A DNA stretch of 21,777 nt, taken from assembly GCA_031270145.1 (NCBI GenBank), contig JAISYD010000181.1, positions 1 through 21,777 of the forward strand, read 5' to 3'. This stretch comes from Planctomycetota bacterium. Lineage in GTDB: Bacteria; Planctomycetota; SZUA-567. The notes below the pieces were generated by a model. It was not told the DNA's origin. It did not search any database and saw only the letters and a list, made by a program, of their open reading frames with translations. A program made the position numbers and the translations under genes. Shown here in pieces: positions 15,933 through 21,777 of this stretch; within the stretch, counting starts at the first letter, position 1; each line of letters opens with the position of its first letter.

Positions 15933-17012
15933 CTATTTGTTGAAGCGAACCACCACGACGTCGCCGTCCCGCACCACATAGTCCTTTCCTTCGACGCGGA
16001 GCTTGCCGGCCCTGGCCACCGCCGCCTCCGACCCCAGCCCAAGCAGATCGCCGGCGGCCATGACCTCCATGCGGATAAAGCCTTTCTCCATGTCGGAGTG
16101 GATTTTCCCCGCCGCCCGCGGCGCCCTGGAGCCGGCCGGGCAGGTCCAAATATGCACCTCCTTGGGGCCGGCGGTGATGAAATTGACCAGCCCGAGCGTG
16201 CGGTAGGCGGCGCGGATCAGCCGTTCCATCGACGACTCCGCCAACCCCAGCTCGGCCAGGAAAACCTTTTGATCCTCCGGATCGAGCCTGGCGATATCGG
16301 CCTCGTCCCGGCCCGCGATCGGGACGATTTCCGCCTTTTCCACCTCGGCCAGCCGCCTGAGCGCCGCCGTGTGGGAGTTTTCCGCGTCGGCCATGGTTTT
16401 CAGGTTCGCCACGTAGAGGACCGGCTTGAGCGACATCAGGTTGCAGTCGAAAACCGCCTCCAGGTCGGCGGCCTCCAGGCTTAGCTTCCTGGCCGGCAGG
16501 CCGCCGGCCAGGCCGGCGGCGACCTTTTCGAGCGAGGCCAGTTCCCGCTTCGCCTCGGCGTCGCCGACCCGGGCCTTTTTCGCCAGCCGGTCGATTTTGT
16601 TTCGCACGGTCCGGGCGTCCGCCGCCAGCATTTCGAGATCGACGGTCTCGACGTCGCGCGGCGGATCGACGGTTTCGTATTCATGGGGGATGTTGGCGTC
16701 GTCGAAGCAGCGCACGACATGGATCAGGGCGTCCACATCCTTGATGTGGGCCAGCAATTTCGAACCCCGGCCGCCGCCGGAGGTGGAATCGGCCTTCAGG
16801 CCGGGGATGTCCACCACCTCCATCTGGGCCGGCACGATCTTGGGCGCGCTGTACATCGCCGCCAGCGGGGCGATGCGGGGGTCCGGCACCGGCAGCGTGG
16901 CCCGGTTGGCCTCGTCCCGGCCGACGCCCCTGGTTCCGGCGGCGGTGATGGCGTTGAAGATGGCGGTCTTGCCGACTCCCGGCAGGCCCACCAGGCCGCA
17001 GGTGAAGCTCAT
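15933..17012 (-). CDS. ychF: Redox-regulated ATPase YchF (OLA1 family)
   Basis: YchF is an Obg-related P-loop ATPase that binds ribosomes. The protein has 359 residues, near the usual ~363. It shows G1 GLPGVGKT (9-16), the switch region, G3 DIPGL (68-72), GRGSKLLAHIKDVDAL (81-96), VVRCFDD, and a C-terminal TGS domain with FITAGPKEVHIWT, then SDMEKGFIRMEV and a final VRDGDVVVVRFNK. The family NxxE specificity motif, which gives ATP preference, reads NLKT (203-206) here, so the usual glutamate is missing. AAGGCGGG lies just upstream of the ATG. The gene starts 21 bases after the methyltransferase stop and is followed after 11 bases by the flavoprotein gene. Confidence 0.97.
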   Translation of the reverse strand: MSFTCGLVGLPGVGKTAIFNAITAAGTRGVGRDEANRATLPVPDPRIAPLAAMYSAPKIVPAQMEVVDIPGLKADSTSGGGRGSKLLAHIKDVDALIHVVRCFDDANIPHEYETVDPPRDVETVDLEMLAADARTVRNKIDRLAKKARVGDAEAKRELASLEKVAAGLAGGLPARKLSLEAADLEAVFDCNLMSLKPVLYVANLKTMADAENSHTAALRRLAEVEKAEIVPIAGRDEADIARLDPEDQKVFLAELGLAESSMERLIRAAYRTLGLVNFITAGPKEVHIWTCPAGSRAPRAAGKIHSDMEKGFIRMEVMAAGDLLGLGSEAAVARAGKLRVEGKDYVVRDGDVVVVRFNK

Positions 17013-17033
17013 CTTGATCCCGCCTTTGGGAAA

Positions 17034-18167
17034 TCAGGCCACATAATGCTCCCCCAGCAAGTTCCTGAAATAATCCTCGATCATGGCGTCATGCCTGCCG
17101 CCGATCGGCTCCGCCGGCGACAAATGCCGCAGGAAGGGGTACTTGGCCAGGCTCTTGGCCACAAAGGCGCCCTTTATTTTCTCGAATTCGCCGTGATCGA
17201 TCAACACGTCGCAATTGCCAAGGTAATAGGGCACCTTCCCGATATGATCCTTGAAGATGTCGGCGTAGCAATAATAGGGCAGCTTGGCGCGGGGGACGCG
17301 AATCGAGTTGTACACCTCCCTTTCAATGAAGGTGCGGGTCCTTTTCAGGGCGTTGATGTCCCGCATGGTCCAAAAGAAGGCGGCGGCGGAGTTCGCGTCC
17401 AGGGATTTATGATTTGGATATTTGGCCGCATAGTCGCCGAATTTGTCGAATTGATTCAGGCGGAAGCTTTTCCCCTCGCCGGTCTTGAAGCGCCAATCGC
17501 AAATGAAATCATAGGTCATGCCGTCCGGATCCCGCCCGTACAGGGCGGCGATTATGGGAAAGCGGGTCGCCTTCGAGGCGGCGGAAAACTCGCCGCTGCT
17601 TATCAGCAGGCCGTCCCGCAATTTGTAATGCTCGCGGAACGACGCCAGGCGGTTGAAATTGGCCTTCTTGATCAGGTAGGACAGGGGATGCAGAACGCAC
17701 ACCAGGTCGGCCGCCAGCTTGTCGTAGGACAGCAGGAACGACATCCCCAGGTCGCGGGTGCGCAAGTCCGCGTCCATCGCGAAGGGATATTCCTTTATCC
17801 TGTTCCGGATAAGCGAGGTGGCGTCGTTGTAGGGAGGATTGCCGATCAGGACGATTTTATCGTCCCGGGCCAGACCGTAGCGCGAGCGATCCACCTGGCT
17901 CAGACTGTTATGCCGATAAAAGAAACAATCCGGAACCCGTCCTTCGGCCATGCGCGTCGCGGCCGGGTCGATGTCGGCGCCGATGGAGCCCGGCCGCCTC
18001 AGGAAATTGCCGCAACCGCAGGAGGAATCGACAATGGTGTAGGCGTCCAGATTCGGGACATTCCGCGCCAACAGCCGGTAAACCAGGTCGACGATCCGAT
18101 CGGGAGTGTAATAACTCCCGAAATTCACGGTGTCCCGGTAATCGAGATGTCTTTGCTCCATAAGCAT
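17034..18167 (-). CDS. Solitary N6-adenine DNA methyltransferase
   Basis: A 377-residue SAM-dependent methyltransferase. Motif X-like TPDRIVDLV (21-29) precedes the SAM-binding motif I region VDSSCGCGNFL (46-56), and the catalytic motif IV NPPY is at 110-113. This order and the NPPY tetrapeptide mark it as an N6-adenine DNA methyltransferase of the Eco57I/Type II gamma-like kind. The region after ~165 is probably target recognition and is not recognised further. No restriction endonuclease, specificity subunit or other defence gene adjoins it. The DNA is much less G+C-rich than its neighbours, which suggests transfer. Start at 18167 (MLMEQ) or 18161; a GGACGG stretch sits immediately upstream. 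Target sequence unknown. Confidence 0.85.
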   Translation of the reverse strand: MLMEQRHLDYRDTVNFGSYYTPDRIVDLVYRLLARNVPNLDAYTIVDSSCGCGNFLRRPGSIGADIDPAATRMAEGRVPDCFFYRHNSLSQVDRSRYGLARDDKIVLIGNPPYNDATSLIRNRIKEYPFAMDADLRTRDLGMSFLLSYDKLAADLVCVLHPLSYLIKKANFNRLASFREHYKLRDGLLISSGEFSAASKATRFPIIAALYGRDPDGMTYDFICDWRFKTGEGKSFRLNQFDKFGDYAAKYPNHKSLDANSAAAFFWTMRDINALKRTRTFIEREVYNSIRVPRAKLPYYCYADIFKDHIGKVPYYLGNCDVLIDHGEFEKIKGAFVAKSLAKYPFLRHLSPAEPIGGRHDAMIEDYFRNLLGEHYVA

Positions 18168-18186
18168 CCGTCCCGCCCGCCGGGTT

Positions 18187-18230
18187 TTCCGCCTTGCCCG
18201 CTCCCCCCTCCCCTGGAAAAGGGGGCGGAA
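18187..18230 (-). other. Stem-loop between SDR and methyltransferase genes
   Basis: Directly after the SDR stop, TTCCGCC (18187-18193) pairs with GGCGGAA (18224-18230), and an inner CCCCT/AGGGG stem (18210-18214 with 18220-18224, sharing one base with the outer arm) is possible. No T-run follows on the minus strand. It could end or stabilise the upstream tal-SDR message, or partly separate it from the methyltransferase gene. Confidence 0.35.
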
Positions 18231-18977
18231 TCAACCCATCCACATGCCGCCGTTGATGTCCAGCATCAGCCCGGTGACGAAGCCGGCTTCGGCGCTGGCC
18301 AGGTAGGAGGCCGCCGCCGCGATGTCGGCGGGCAACCCCAACCGCCCGAGCGGCACTCGCGCCCGCAGCCGCTCCCGCGCCTCGGCGCTGAAGTCCTTGA
18401 GGATGTCGGTGTCGGTCGTGCCGGGGCAAATGGCGTTCACGGTTATCTTGAACTTGGCGAGCTGGCTGGCCAGGGCGTAGGTCAAGGCTATCACCCCGCC
18501 CTTGGAGGCGGCGTAGGAGACGCTGGTCTCGAAGCCGCCCATGCGCCCGGAATTGGACGACAGGTTGATGATGCGGGGGGCGGCGCTCTTTTTCAGATGG
18601 GGGATGGCCTGCTGGCTGACCAGGAAAACGCTTTTCAGGTTCACCGCCAGCACCAGGTCCCACTCCTCCGGCGGGATCTCCTCCAGACGGCTGGCGCGGA
18701 GGATGCCGGCGTTGTTCACCACGATGTCAAGCTGGCCGAAACGCTCCACGGCTTTGGCGATCATGGCCTGAACGGCGGGAAGGCTTGAAACATCCGCCTC
18801 GACGCCGTCGGCCTCGAAGCCGGCGGCGGCCAGTTTTTCCGCCGAGGCTTTGACCAGGCCGGCGTCGATGTCGGCCAAAAACACCCGGGCCCCGTCCCGG
18901 GCCAGGCGATCCGCGATGGCGAAACCAATTCCCTTGGCGGCGCCGGTCACCAGCGCCACCCGTTTGTCGAGTCCCAT
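18231..18977 (-). CDS. SDR-family oxidoreductase
   Basis: A classical short-chain dehydrogenase/reductase of 248 residues. It has the cofactor motif TGAAKGIG (11-18), NNAG (88-91), Asn113, the catalytic serine near 141-143 (LSSNSG), and YxxxK at Tyr155/Lys159 (SYAASK). The LADID stretch at the end of beta-2 suggests NAD(H) preference. PGTTDT (185-190) and the C-terminal TGLMLDINGG are typical. The sequence is of the FabG/sugar-dehydrogenase grade and the substrate cannot be read from it. AGGGAGA lies six bases before the start. It follows the transaldolase gene by 37 bases, so a sugar or sugar-phosphate substrate is a reasonable but unproven guess. Confidence 0.93.
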   Translation of the reverse strand: MGLDKRVALVTGAAKGIGFAIADRLARDGARVFLADIDAGLVKASAEKLAAAGFEADGVEADVSSLPAVQAMIAKAVERFGQLDIVVNNAGILRASRLEEIPPEEWDLVLAVNLKSVFLVSQQAIPHLKKSAAPRIINLSSNSGRMGGFETSVSYAASKGGVIALTYALASQLAKFKITVNAICPGTTDTDILKDFSAEARERLRARVPLGRLGLPADIAAAASYLASAEAGFVTGLMLDINGGMWMG

Positions 18978-19014
18978 GTTTTCTCCCTATTCAAAAACGC
19001 CGCTTCCGCAACCG

Positions 19015-20067
19015 TCAGGTCCAGCGCGACGATGCCTTGTCGGAACCGTAGACCTCCAGCGGCGCCCAGCCGGTTTCGGTGAACTGGGACAACAGCTTCT
19101 GCACCACCCCGAAGGCTATGTATTCACCCGGCTTGAGCCCGTCCGGCTCGTAGGCCTTGCGGAATTCCCCGAGTTTGAGCAACCGCTCCAGCGCCGCTTG
19201 GCTGACCGGAACATCGACCCGCTCCTCATGCTTCGGATTGGCGTCCAGCAACATTTTCTGTACCCTGGGATGGATGGAGAAGGTGAAGCCGCCGCCCGCC
19301 AGTTCCGTGACGTGGTAGGTACCGCGCAGGCCCGCCGGCATGATGACGGCCCGGTATTTCCGTTCCCGGAACAACTGGTAGGCGCGCTTGGCCATGGCGA
19401 GGCCGGCGAGGATGACGTCCTCCTCGCGCACGTCCGACATGGCGTCCCTGGCGATGTCGCGGATATAGTCGTCCACCCGCCCGACCTGCTGCACCACCAG
19501 GCAGAGAGGGGGCCGCCGACCGGCCGCCTCGGCCTTTTTGGCGCCCTTCTCGTAAGCCTCTGCCACCGACAGGGCCTGGGCCACCGACACGTTGATGGTG
19601 GCGCAGATGGGGATGCCCTCCTCGGCCAAACGCTCCACCACCTCCACGCCGGAACGGGTGGCGGGGAGCTTGATGGCGATGTTCGGGGCCCAACTGTGGT
19701 AACGGCGGGCCTGGGCCAGCATGCCGTCGGCGTCGCCGGCGCGGGAGGGGTTGAGCTGTCCCAGGGCGAGACCGTGCCGGCCGCCGCTTGCCTCGAACAC
19801 CTCCTTGAACTGGCCGGCGGCAAAGGTCGCCACCAATTTCAGGAGCGCCTCGGCCCGCTCCTCGAAGTCCAGGGTTTGCGGTATGGCCGCCACCTTGTCC
19901 TTCCAGAAATCCGGGACCGCCTGGAAACTCTTGAAGGTCAGCACCGGGTTGGTGGTGACGCCAAGGGCGCCCAGCTTTTTAGCCGCCAGGATCTCGTCCG
20001 GTATGGCCGAGTCGTGCCACCAGCGGGTAGGGGTTTTTTCAGCCAGCCAAGCGAAATAACTGCCCAT
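19015..20067 (-). CDS. Transaldolase family protein
   Basis: A transaldolase-family TIM barrel of 350 residues. Transaldolases move a dihydroxyacetone unit between sugar phosphates by a Schiff-base mechanism. Visible motifs are HDSAIPDEI (18-26, with the likely catalytic Asp19), GVTTNPVL (36-43) and NIAIKLPAT (129-137), where Lys133 is the expected Schiff-base lysine. ICATINVSVAQA (154-165) follows. It is longer than the ~215-residue short transaldolases and similar to the ~320-350-residue groups. A pentose-phosphate role is the default; a specialised aldolase-type role in a sugar operon is possible. AAGGAGA lies six bases upstream of the ATG. It is the first gene of a seven-gene minus-strand run. 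Confidence 0.92.
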   Translation of the reverse strand: MGSYFAWLAEKTPTRWWHDSAIPDEILAAKKLGALGVTTNPVLTFKSFQAVPDFWKDKVAAIPQTLDFEERAEALLKLVATFAAGQFKEVFEASGGRHGLALGQLNPSRAGDADGMLAQARRYHSWAPNIAIKLPATRSGVEVVERLAEEGIPICATINVSVAQALSVAEAYEKGAKKAEAAGRRPPLCLVVQQVGRVDDYIRDIARDAMSDVREEDVILAGLAMAKRAYQLFRERKYRAVIMPAGLRGTYHVTELAGGGFTFSIHPRVQKMLLDANPKHEERVDVPVSQAALERLLKLGEFRKAYEPDGLKPGEYIAFGVVQKLLSQFTETGWAPLEVYGSDKASSRWT

Positions 20068-20100
20068 AGAGGTCTCCTTTATGCCGTTTCAGCCGATCGC

Positions 20101-20118
20101 CGCCGCCTTTTCGCGGCG
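20101..20118 (-). other. Hairpin in the transaldolase mRNA leader
   Basis: CGCCGC (20101-20106) pairs perfectly with GCGGCG (20113-20118) around a six-base loop. It lies in the predicted 5' leader, about 33 bases before the transaldolase start. No T-run follows. It may affect stability or translation. Confidence 0.35.
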
Positions 20119-20127
20119 ACGCAAGCA

Positions 20128-20156
20128 ATTATACCCCCGCCGGAGCCGGCGCGCCA
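20128..20156 (-). promoter_or_regulatory. Candidate promoter of the transaldolase-led gene run
   Basis: A perfect minus-strand TATAAT (20128-20133) lies ~60 bases upstream of the transaldolase ATG. The hexamer 17 bases further up (20151-20156, TGGCGC) is a poor -35. Transcription would begin near 20121. The weak -35 together with an inverted repeat over the spacer suggests dependence on a regulator. Confidence 0.5.
20138..20151. promoter_or_regulatory. Inverted repeat in the promoter spacer (possible operator)
   Basis: CGCCGG-AG-CCGGCG is a perfect six-base inverted repeat with a 2-base centre. It lies between the -10 and -35 of the transaldolase promoter, where a bound repressor would block RNA polymerase. 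In such G+C-rich DNA a six-base palindrome can be chance. Confidence 0.3.
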
Positions 20157-20216
20157 TTTTTTTCCGCAAGCGGCCCGGCCAGCCGCATTGCCGCCGGCAA
20201 CATTCATCCCCGCCAG

Positions 20217-20232
20217 CGACGGACATTTCGCT
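20217..20232. repeat. Short third copy of the tandem-repeat edge
   Basis: A 16-base string matches the left part of both long repeats (20315-20330 at 15 of 16 positions; 20538-20553 at 14 of 16). On the minus strand the shared core reads GCGAAATGTCCG. It lies 98 bases left of the first long copy. Confidence 0.5.
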
Positions 20233-20307
20233 CCCGATGGCGGGGCGCCGCGCCGAAGTGGGCCTAAACAACATTGTCGAATATTGTCTCCGCCGCGCGC
20301 CCTTCCC

Positions 20308-20529
20308 TTTTCATCGGCGGACATTTCGCTTTTTTATTTTGGCCCGGCGTTCATAAATTTCGTCATTTTCCTTGTTTTTCAGGAAGTTACGATAATTCGG
20401 CCTTCCAGGCGATCCTATCCCATCGGGCTACATGCGGACAGGCCGACTGGTCCGGCTTCCTCGGCTTTCCCGCTCGCCGCCTTCGCCGCCCCGGTTTTGT
20501 CCTTTGCCGCCTTGACGGCTGGCGCGGCC
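20308..20529. repeat. Tandem direct repeat, copy 1
   Basis: About 222 bases repeated head-to-tail with copy 2 and roughly 90% identical. Long exact blocks are shared, such as those containing GGAAGTTACGATAATTCGG and CGCCGCCCCGGTTTTGTC. Differences are scattered substitutions, a one-base difference in a T-run, and nine bases present here but missing from copy 2 (near 20447). On the minus strand this copy reads MSADEKAAPAVKAAKDK... only after crossing into copy 2, and stops at PMG. Confidence 0.9.
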
Positions 20530-20530
20530 T

Positions 20531-20744
20531 TTTTCATCGGCGGACATTCCGCTTTTTTATTTTGGCCCGGCGTCCATAAAATTCGTTATTTCCCTTGTTT
20601 TTTCAGGAAGTTACGATAATTCGGCCTTCCAGGCGATCCTGTCCCATCGGGCTACATGCGGACAGGCCGGCTCCCTCGGCTTCCCCGCTCGCCGCTTTCG
20701 CCGCCCCGGTTTTGTCCTTTGCCGCCTTGACGGCTAGCGCGGCC
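20531..20744. repeat. Tandem direct repeat, copy 2
   Basis: Second, slightly shorter copy of the module at 20308-20529; the offset falls from 223 to 215 bases across the unit because of the nine-base deletion and a one-base gain. The unit starts at a TTTTCATCGGCGGACAT block and ends in an Ala/Lys-codon-rich (minus strand) block. Size and copy number exclude a CRISPR array. No transposase or inverted terminal repeats are seen. Confidence 0.9.
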
Positions 20745-20779
20745 TTGGCGGCCTCCGCCCGCGCCAGCCGATCCAATTT
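20603..20779 (-). pseudogene. Possible remnant of an Ala/Lys-rich coiled-coil C-terminus
   Basis: A minus-strand frame reads KLDRLARAEAAKAALAVKAA and continues, Ala/Lys-rich, to a stop at 20603. The heptad-like first part resembles coiled-coil tails seen on several nuclease and mobile-element families. It has no credible start, and the corresponding frame in copy 1 carries an early stop (TAG in place of CAG). I read it as a decayed fragment; compositional chance is the alternative. Confidence 0.25.
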
Positions 20780-20851
20780 TGGCGAAGACGGCGCTCCGAT
20801 CCCGGGCGGGGCAAGAGAATGCGCCCCCGGAGAACCGACCCCGTATGGCGC

Positions 20852-20863
20852 GTCTTGCAAGAC
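20852..20863. repeat. 12-base perfect palindrome
   Basis: GTCTTGCAAGAC is a perfect palindrome in the gene-poor region. No promoter or gene start adjoins it, so a binding-site role is only a possibility. Confidence 0.3.
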
Positions 20864-21103
20864 CCCGCGACAGGCGGGAGGGAAGCGATCTCCGGCCCGC
20901 CCCGACTATTGGCTTGCGGCGGTTAGGTCCCGGATCCGCCGGGAACGAGGCATCTTCTACAAGACAAAACCGCAAAAATCAAGGAAAATCTTGACCGCTT
21001 TCGCTTTTGATCCGGGCCAACGCATTAAAGACGCTTTGGGGCGGGTCCCACACCCACGCGCCCCGCCGCGCTTGCCGGGGTCCAGGCGTGACCGCTTTTT
21101 GTC

Positions 21104-21709
21104 GTGAAATTTTTACCATTGGCTAGCGCTTTACGCCAAACGCGCGGGGCTTGGAATCCGTTCCGCCTTGCCGCCCGCGTTCCCGCGTCCGCTTTCCCGC
21201 CGGAAGCGTCTTGCCTTCCGGCCGAATGTCGGCTATGCTGCTGGTTGCGGGCCTTGTTGGCGGCTTTACAGGCGGCGGCGGAGGGCAAACTGGCGGAGCG
21301 CCTGGAAGCTATACTATTTTCCCTGGCCGACGCCAAGGCGGATCCGCGTTTTCCGGCCTGGCTGACGGCGTTGCTCCGTTATTTCGTCTCGCTAAACCAG
21401 CCGGAGCGGGGCAAGGAGGCGGTGAACAAGGTTTTGAATAACTTTGTCGACAAAGAGGCGGCGGAAATGCTGGCTACTTCATTGGCCCAGGAATGGCTGC
21501 TGGAAGGCAGGGCGGAAGGCGAGGCGAAAGGCATAGCGAAAGGCAAGGCGGAAGGCATCATTCTGGTCCTGAAAAGCCGGTTCGGTTCCCTGCCAACCAA
21601 TATACAAAACAAGGTTCGGGGTTGCTCCGATATTGACCGGCTTGATTCCTGGATAACCCTGGCCGCCGTTTGCCAATCCCTTTATGAATTCAAGAAGGGA
21701 CTGCGCTAG
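21104..21709 (+). pseudogene. C-terminal remnant of an Rpn/PD-(D/E)XK transposase-family gene
   Basis: The open frame from a GTG at 21104 encodes 201 residues, but only the part from about residue 47 (21245) looks like a protein family. It has RALLAALQAAAEGKLAERL, then RYFVSLNQPE, AEMLATSLAQEWLLEGRAEG, a glycine/lysine/glutamate repeat (GEAKGIAKGKAEGI), and an RFGSLPTNIQNKV tail. This matches the C-terminal half of Rpn-family (recombination-promoting nuclease/putative transposase, DUF4351-like) proteins. The N-terminal nuclease domain with its PD-(D/E)XK residues is absent, and no ribosome site precedes the GTG. The first ~45 residues look like non-coding DNA read through. The DNA is less G+C-rich than most of the window. 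A short intact gene is a less likely reading. The 68 bases after the stop hold nothing recognisable. Confidence 0.6.
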
Positions 21710-21777
21710 AGCGCGGGATATGCCGGGCCCTGGGCCTCAAACCGCTCCGCAAAAAATAGTGGACTTGGCGGCCGGGG

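Larger units (their letters stand above)
20068..21103. other. Gene-poor region with repeats and decayed sequence
   Basis: About 1 kb with no gene I can support. From left to right it holds the transaldolase leader and promoter (to ~20156), a 16-base partial copy of the repeat edge (20217-20232), the tandem duplication (20308-20744), A/K-rich minus-strand frame remnants, a 12-base perfect palindrome (20852-20863), and ~240 bases in which I see nothing more. Confidence 0.75.

Noticed and set aside
17034..18167. Complete restriction-modification or phage-defence island
   Set aside because: Only the methyltransferase is present; the neighbours are an SDR dehydrogenase and ychF.
20079..20324. 81-codon minus-strand frame starting MSADEKGRARGG
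   Set aside because: It overlaps the transaldolase promoter and leader, ends as low-complexity Arg/Gly/Ala, and its start is explained by the repeat edge.
20308..20744. CRISPR array
   Set aside because: Only two long (~220-base) units without spacers and no cas genes.
1..21777. tRNA, rRNA or known riboswitch
   Set aside because: No cloverleaf, rRNA-like or riboswitch-like conserved sequence was recognised on reading; a covariance-model scan would be needed to exclude small RNAs.

Overview
The window is a G+C-rich chromosomal segment from a bacterium of unidentified phylum. It carries 16 recognisable protein genes, most of them housekeeping, packed tightly except for one gene-poor kilobase near the right end. 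HydF (maturation factor of [FeFe]-hydrogenase) and a flavodoxin-fold protein with a cysteine cluster point to an anaerobic, hydrogen-metabolising organism. A nucleotide-regulated (CBS/DRTGG) Mn-pyrophosphatase fits that lifestyle. No marker in the window fixes the taxonomy, and I do not name a phylum.

Layout. (1) 92-3010, plus strand: hflX-yicC-gmk, a ribosome-rescue GTPase, an endoribonuclease-family protein and guanylate kinase, with the first two overlapping. (2) 2969-3865, minus strand: a metallo-beta-lactamase-fold hydrolase whose 3' end overlaps gmk. (3) 3866-4243: a divergent control region with a good sigma70-type promoter for atpDC and a weaker one for the hydrolase gene. (4) 4244-6123: atpD-atpC (F1 beta and epsilon) closed by a textbook intrinsic terminator; no other ATP-synthase subunit is in the window. 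(5) 6185-7623: overlapping hisH-hisF, then a second terminator-like hairpin. (6) 7752-10733: a coiled-coil/zinc-ribbon protein, hydF and a tRNA-dihydrouridine synthase. (7) 20067 down to 10748, minus strand: a seven-gene collinear run with gaps of 11-63 bases, in the order transaldolase, SDR dehydrogenase, solitary N6-adenine DNA methyltransferase, ychF, iron-sulfur-flavoprotein-like reductase, valS, Mn-pyrophosphatase. A TATAAT element lies at its head. (8) 20068-21777: a gene-poor zone with a ~220-base imperfect tandem duplication, a third short copy of its edge, and the C-terminal remnant of an Rpn/PD-(D/E)XK-transposase-family gene.

How it fits together. Most genes serve translation and nucleotide metabolism (HflX, YchF, ValRS, Dus, Gmk), energy (ATP synthase, pyrophosphatase, hydrogenase maturation) and histidine synthesis. 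ValRS releases pyrophosphate, and the adjacent pyrophosphatase would remove it. The parts that look acquired or decaying are the A+T-richer methyltransferase and the region right of 20068. I found no convincing complete new multi-gene system. The least explained structures are the duplicated module at 20308-20744, the solitary methyltransferase, the isolated atpDC unit, and hisHF placed just behind a strong terminator.
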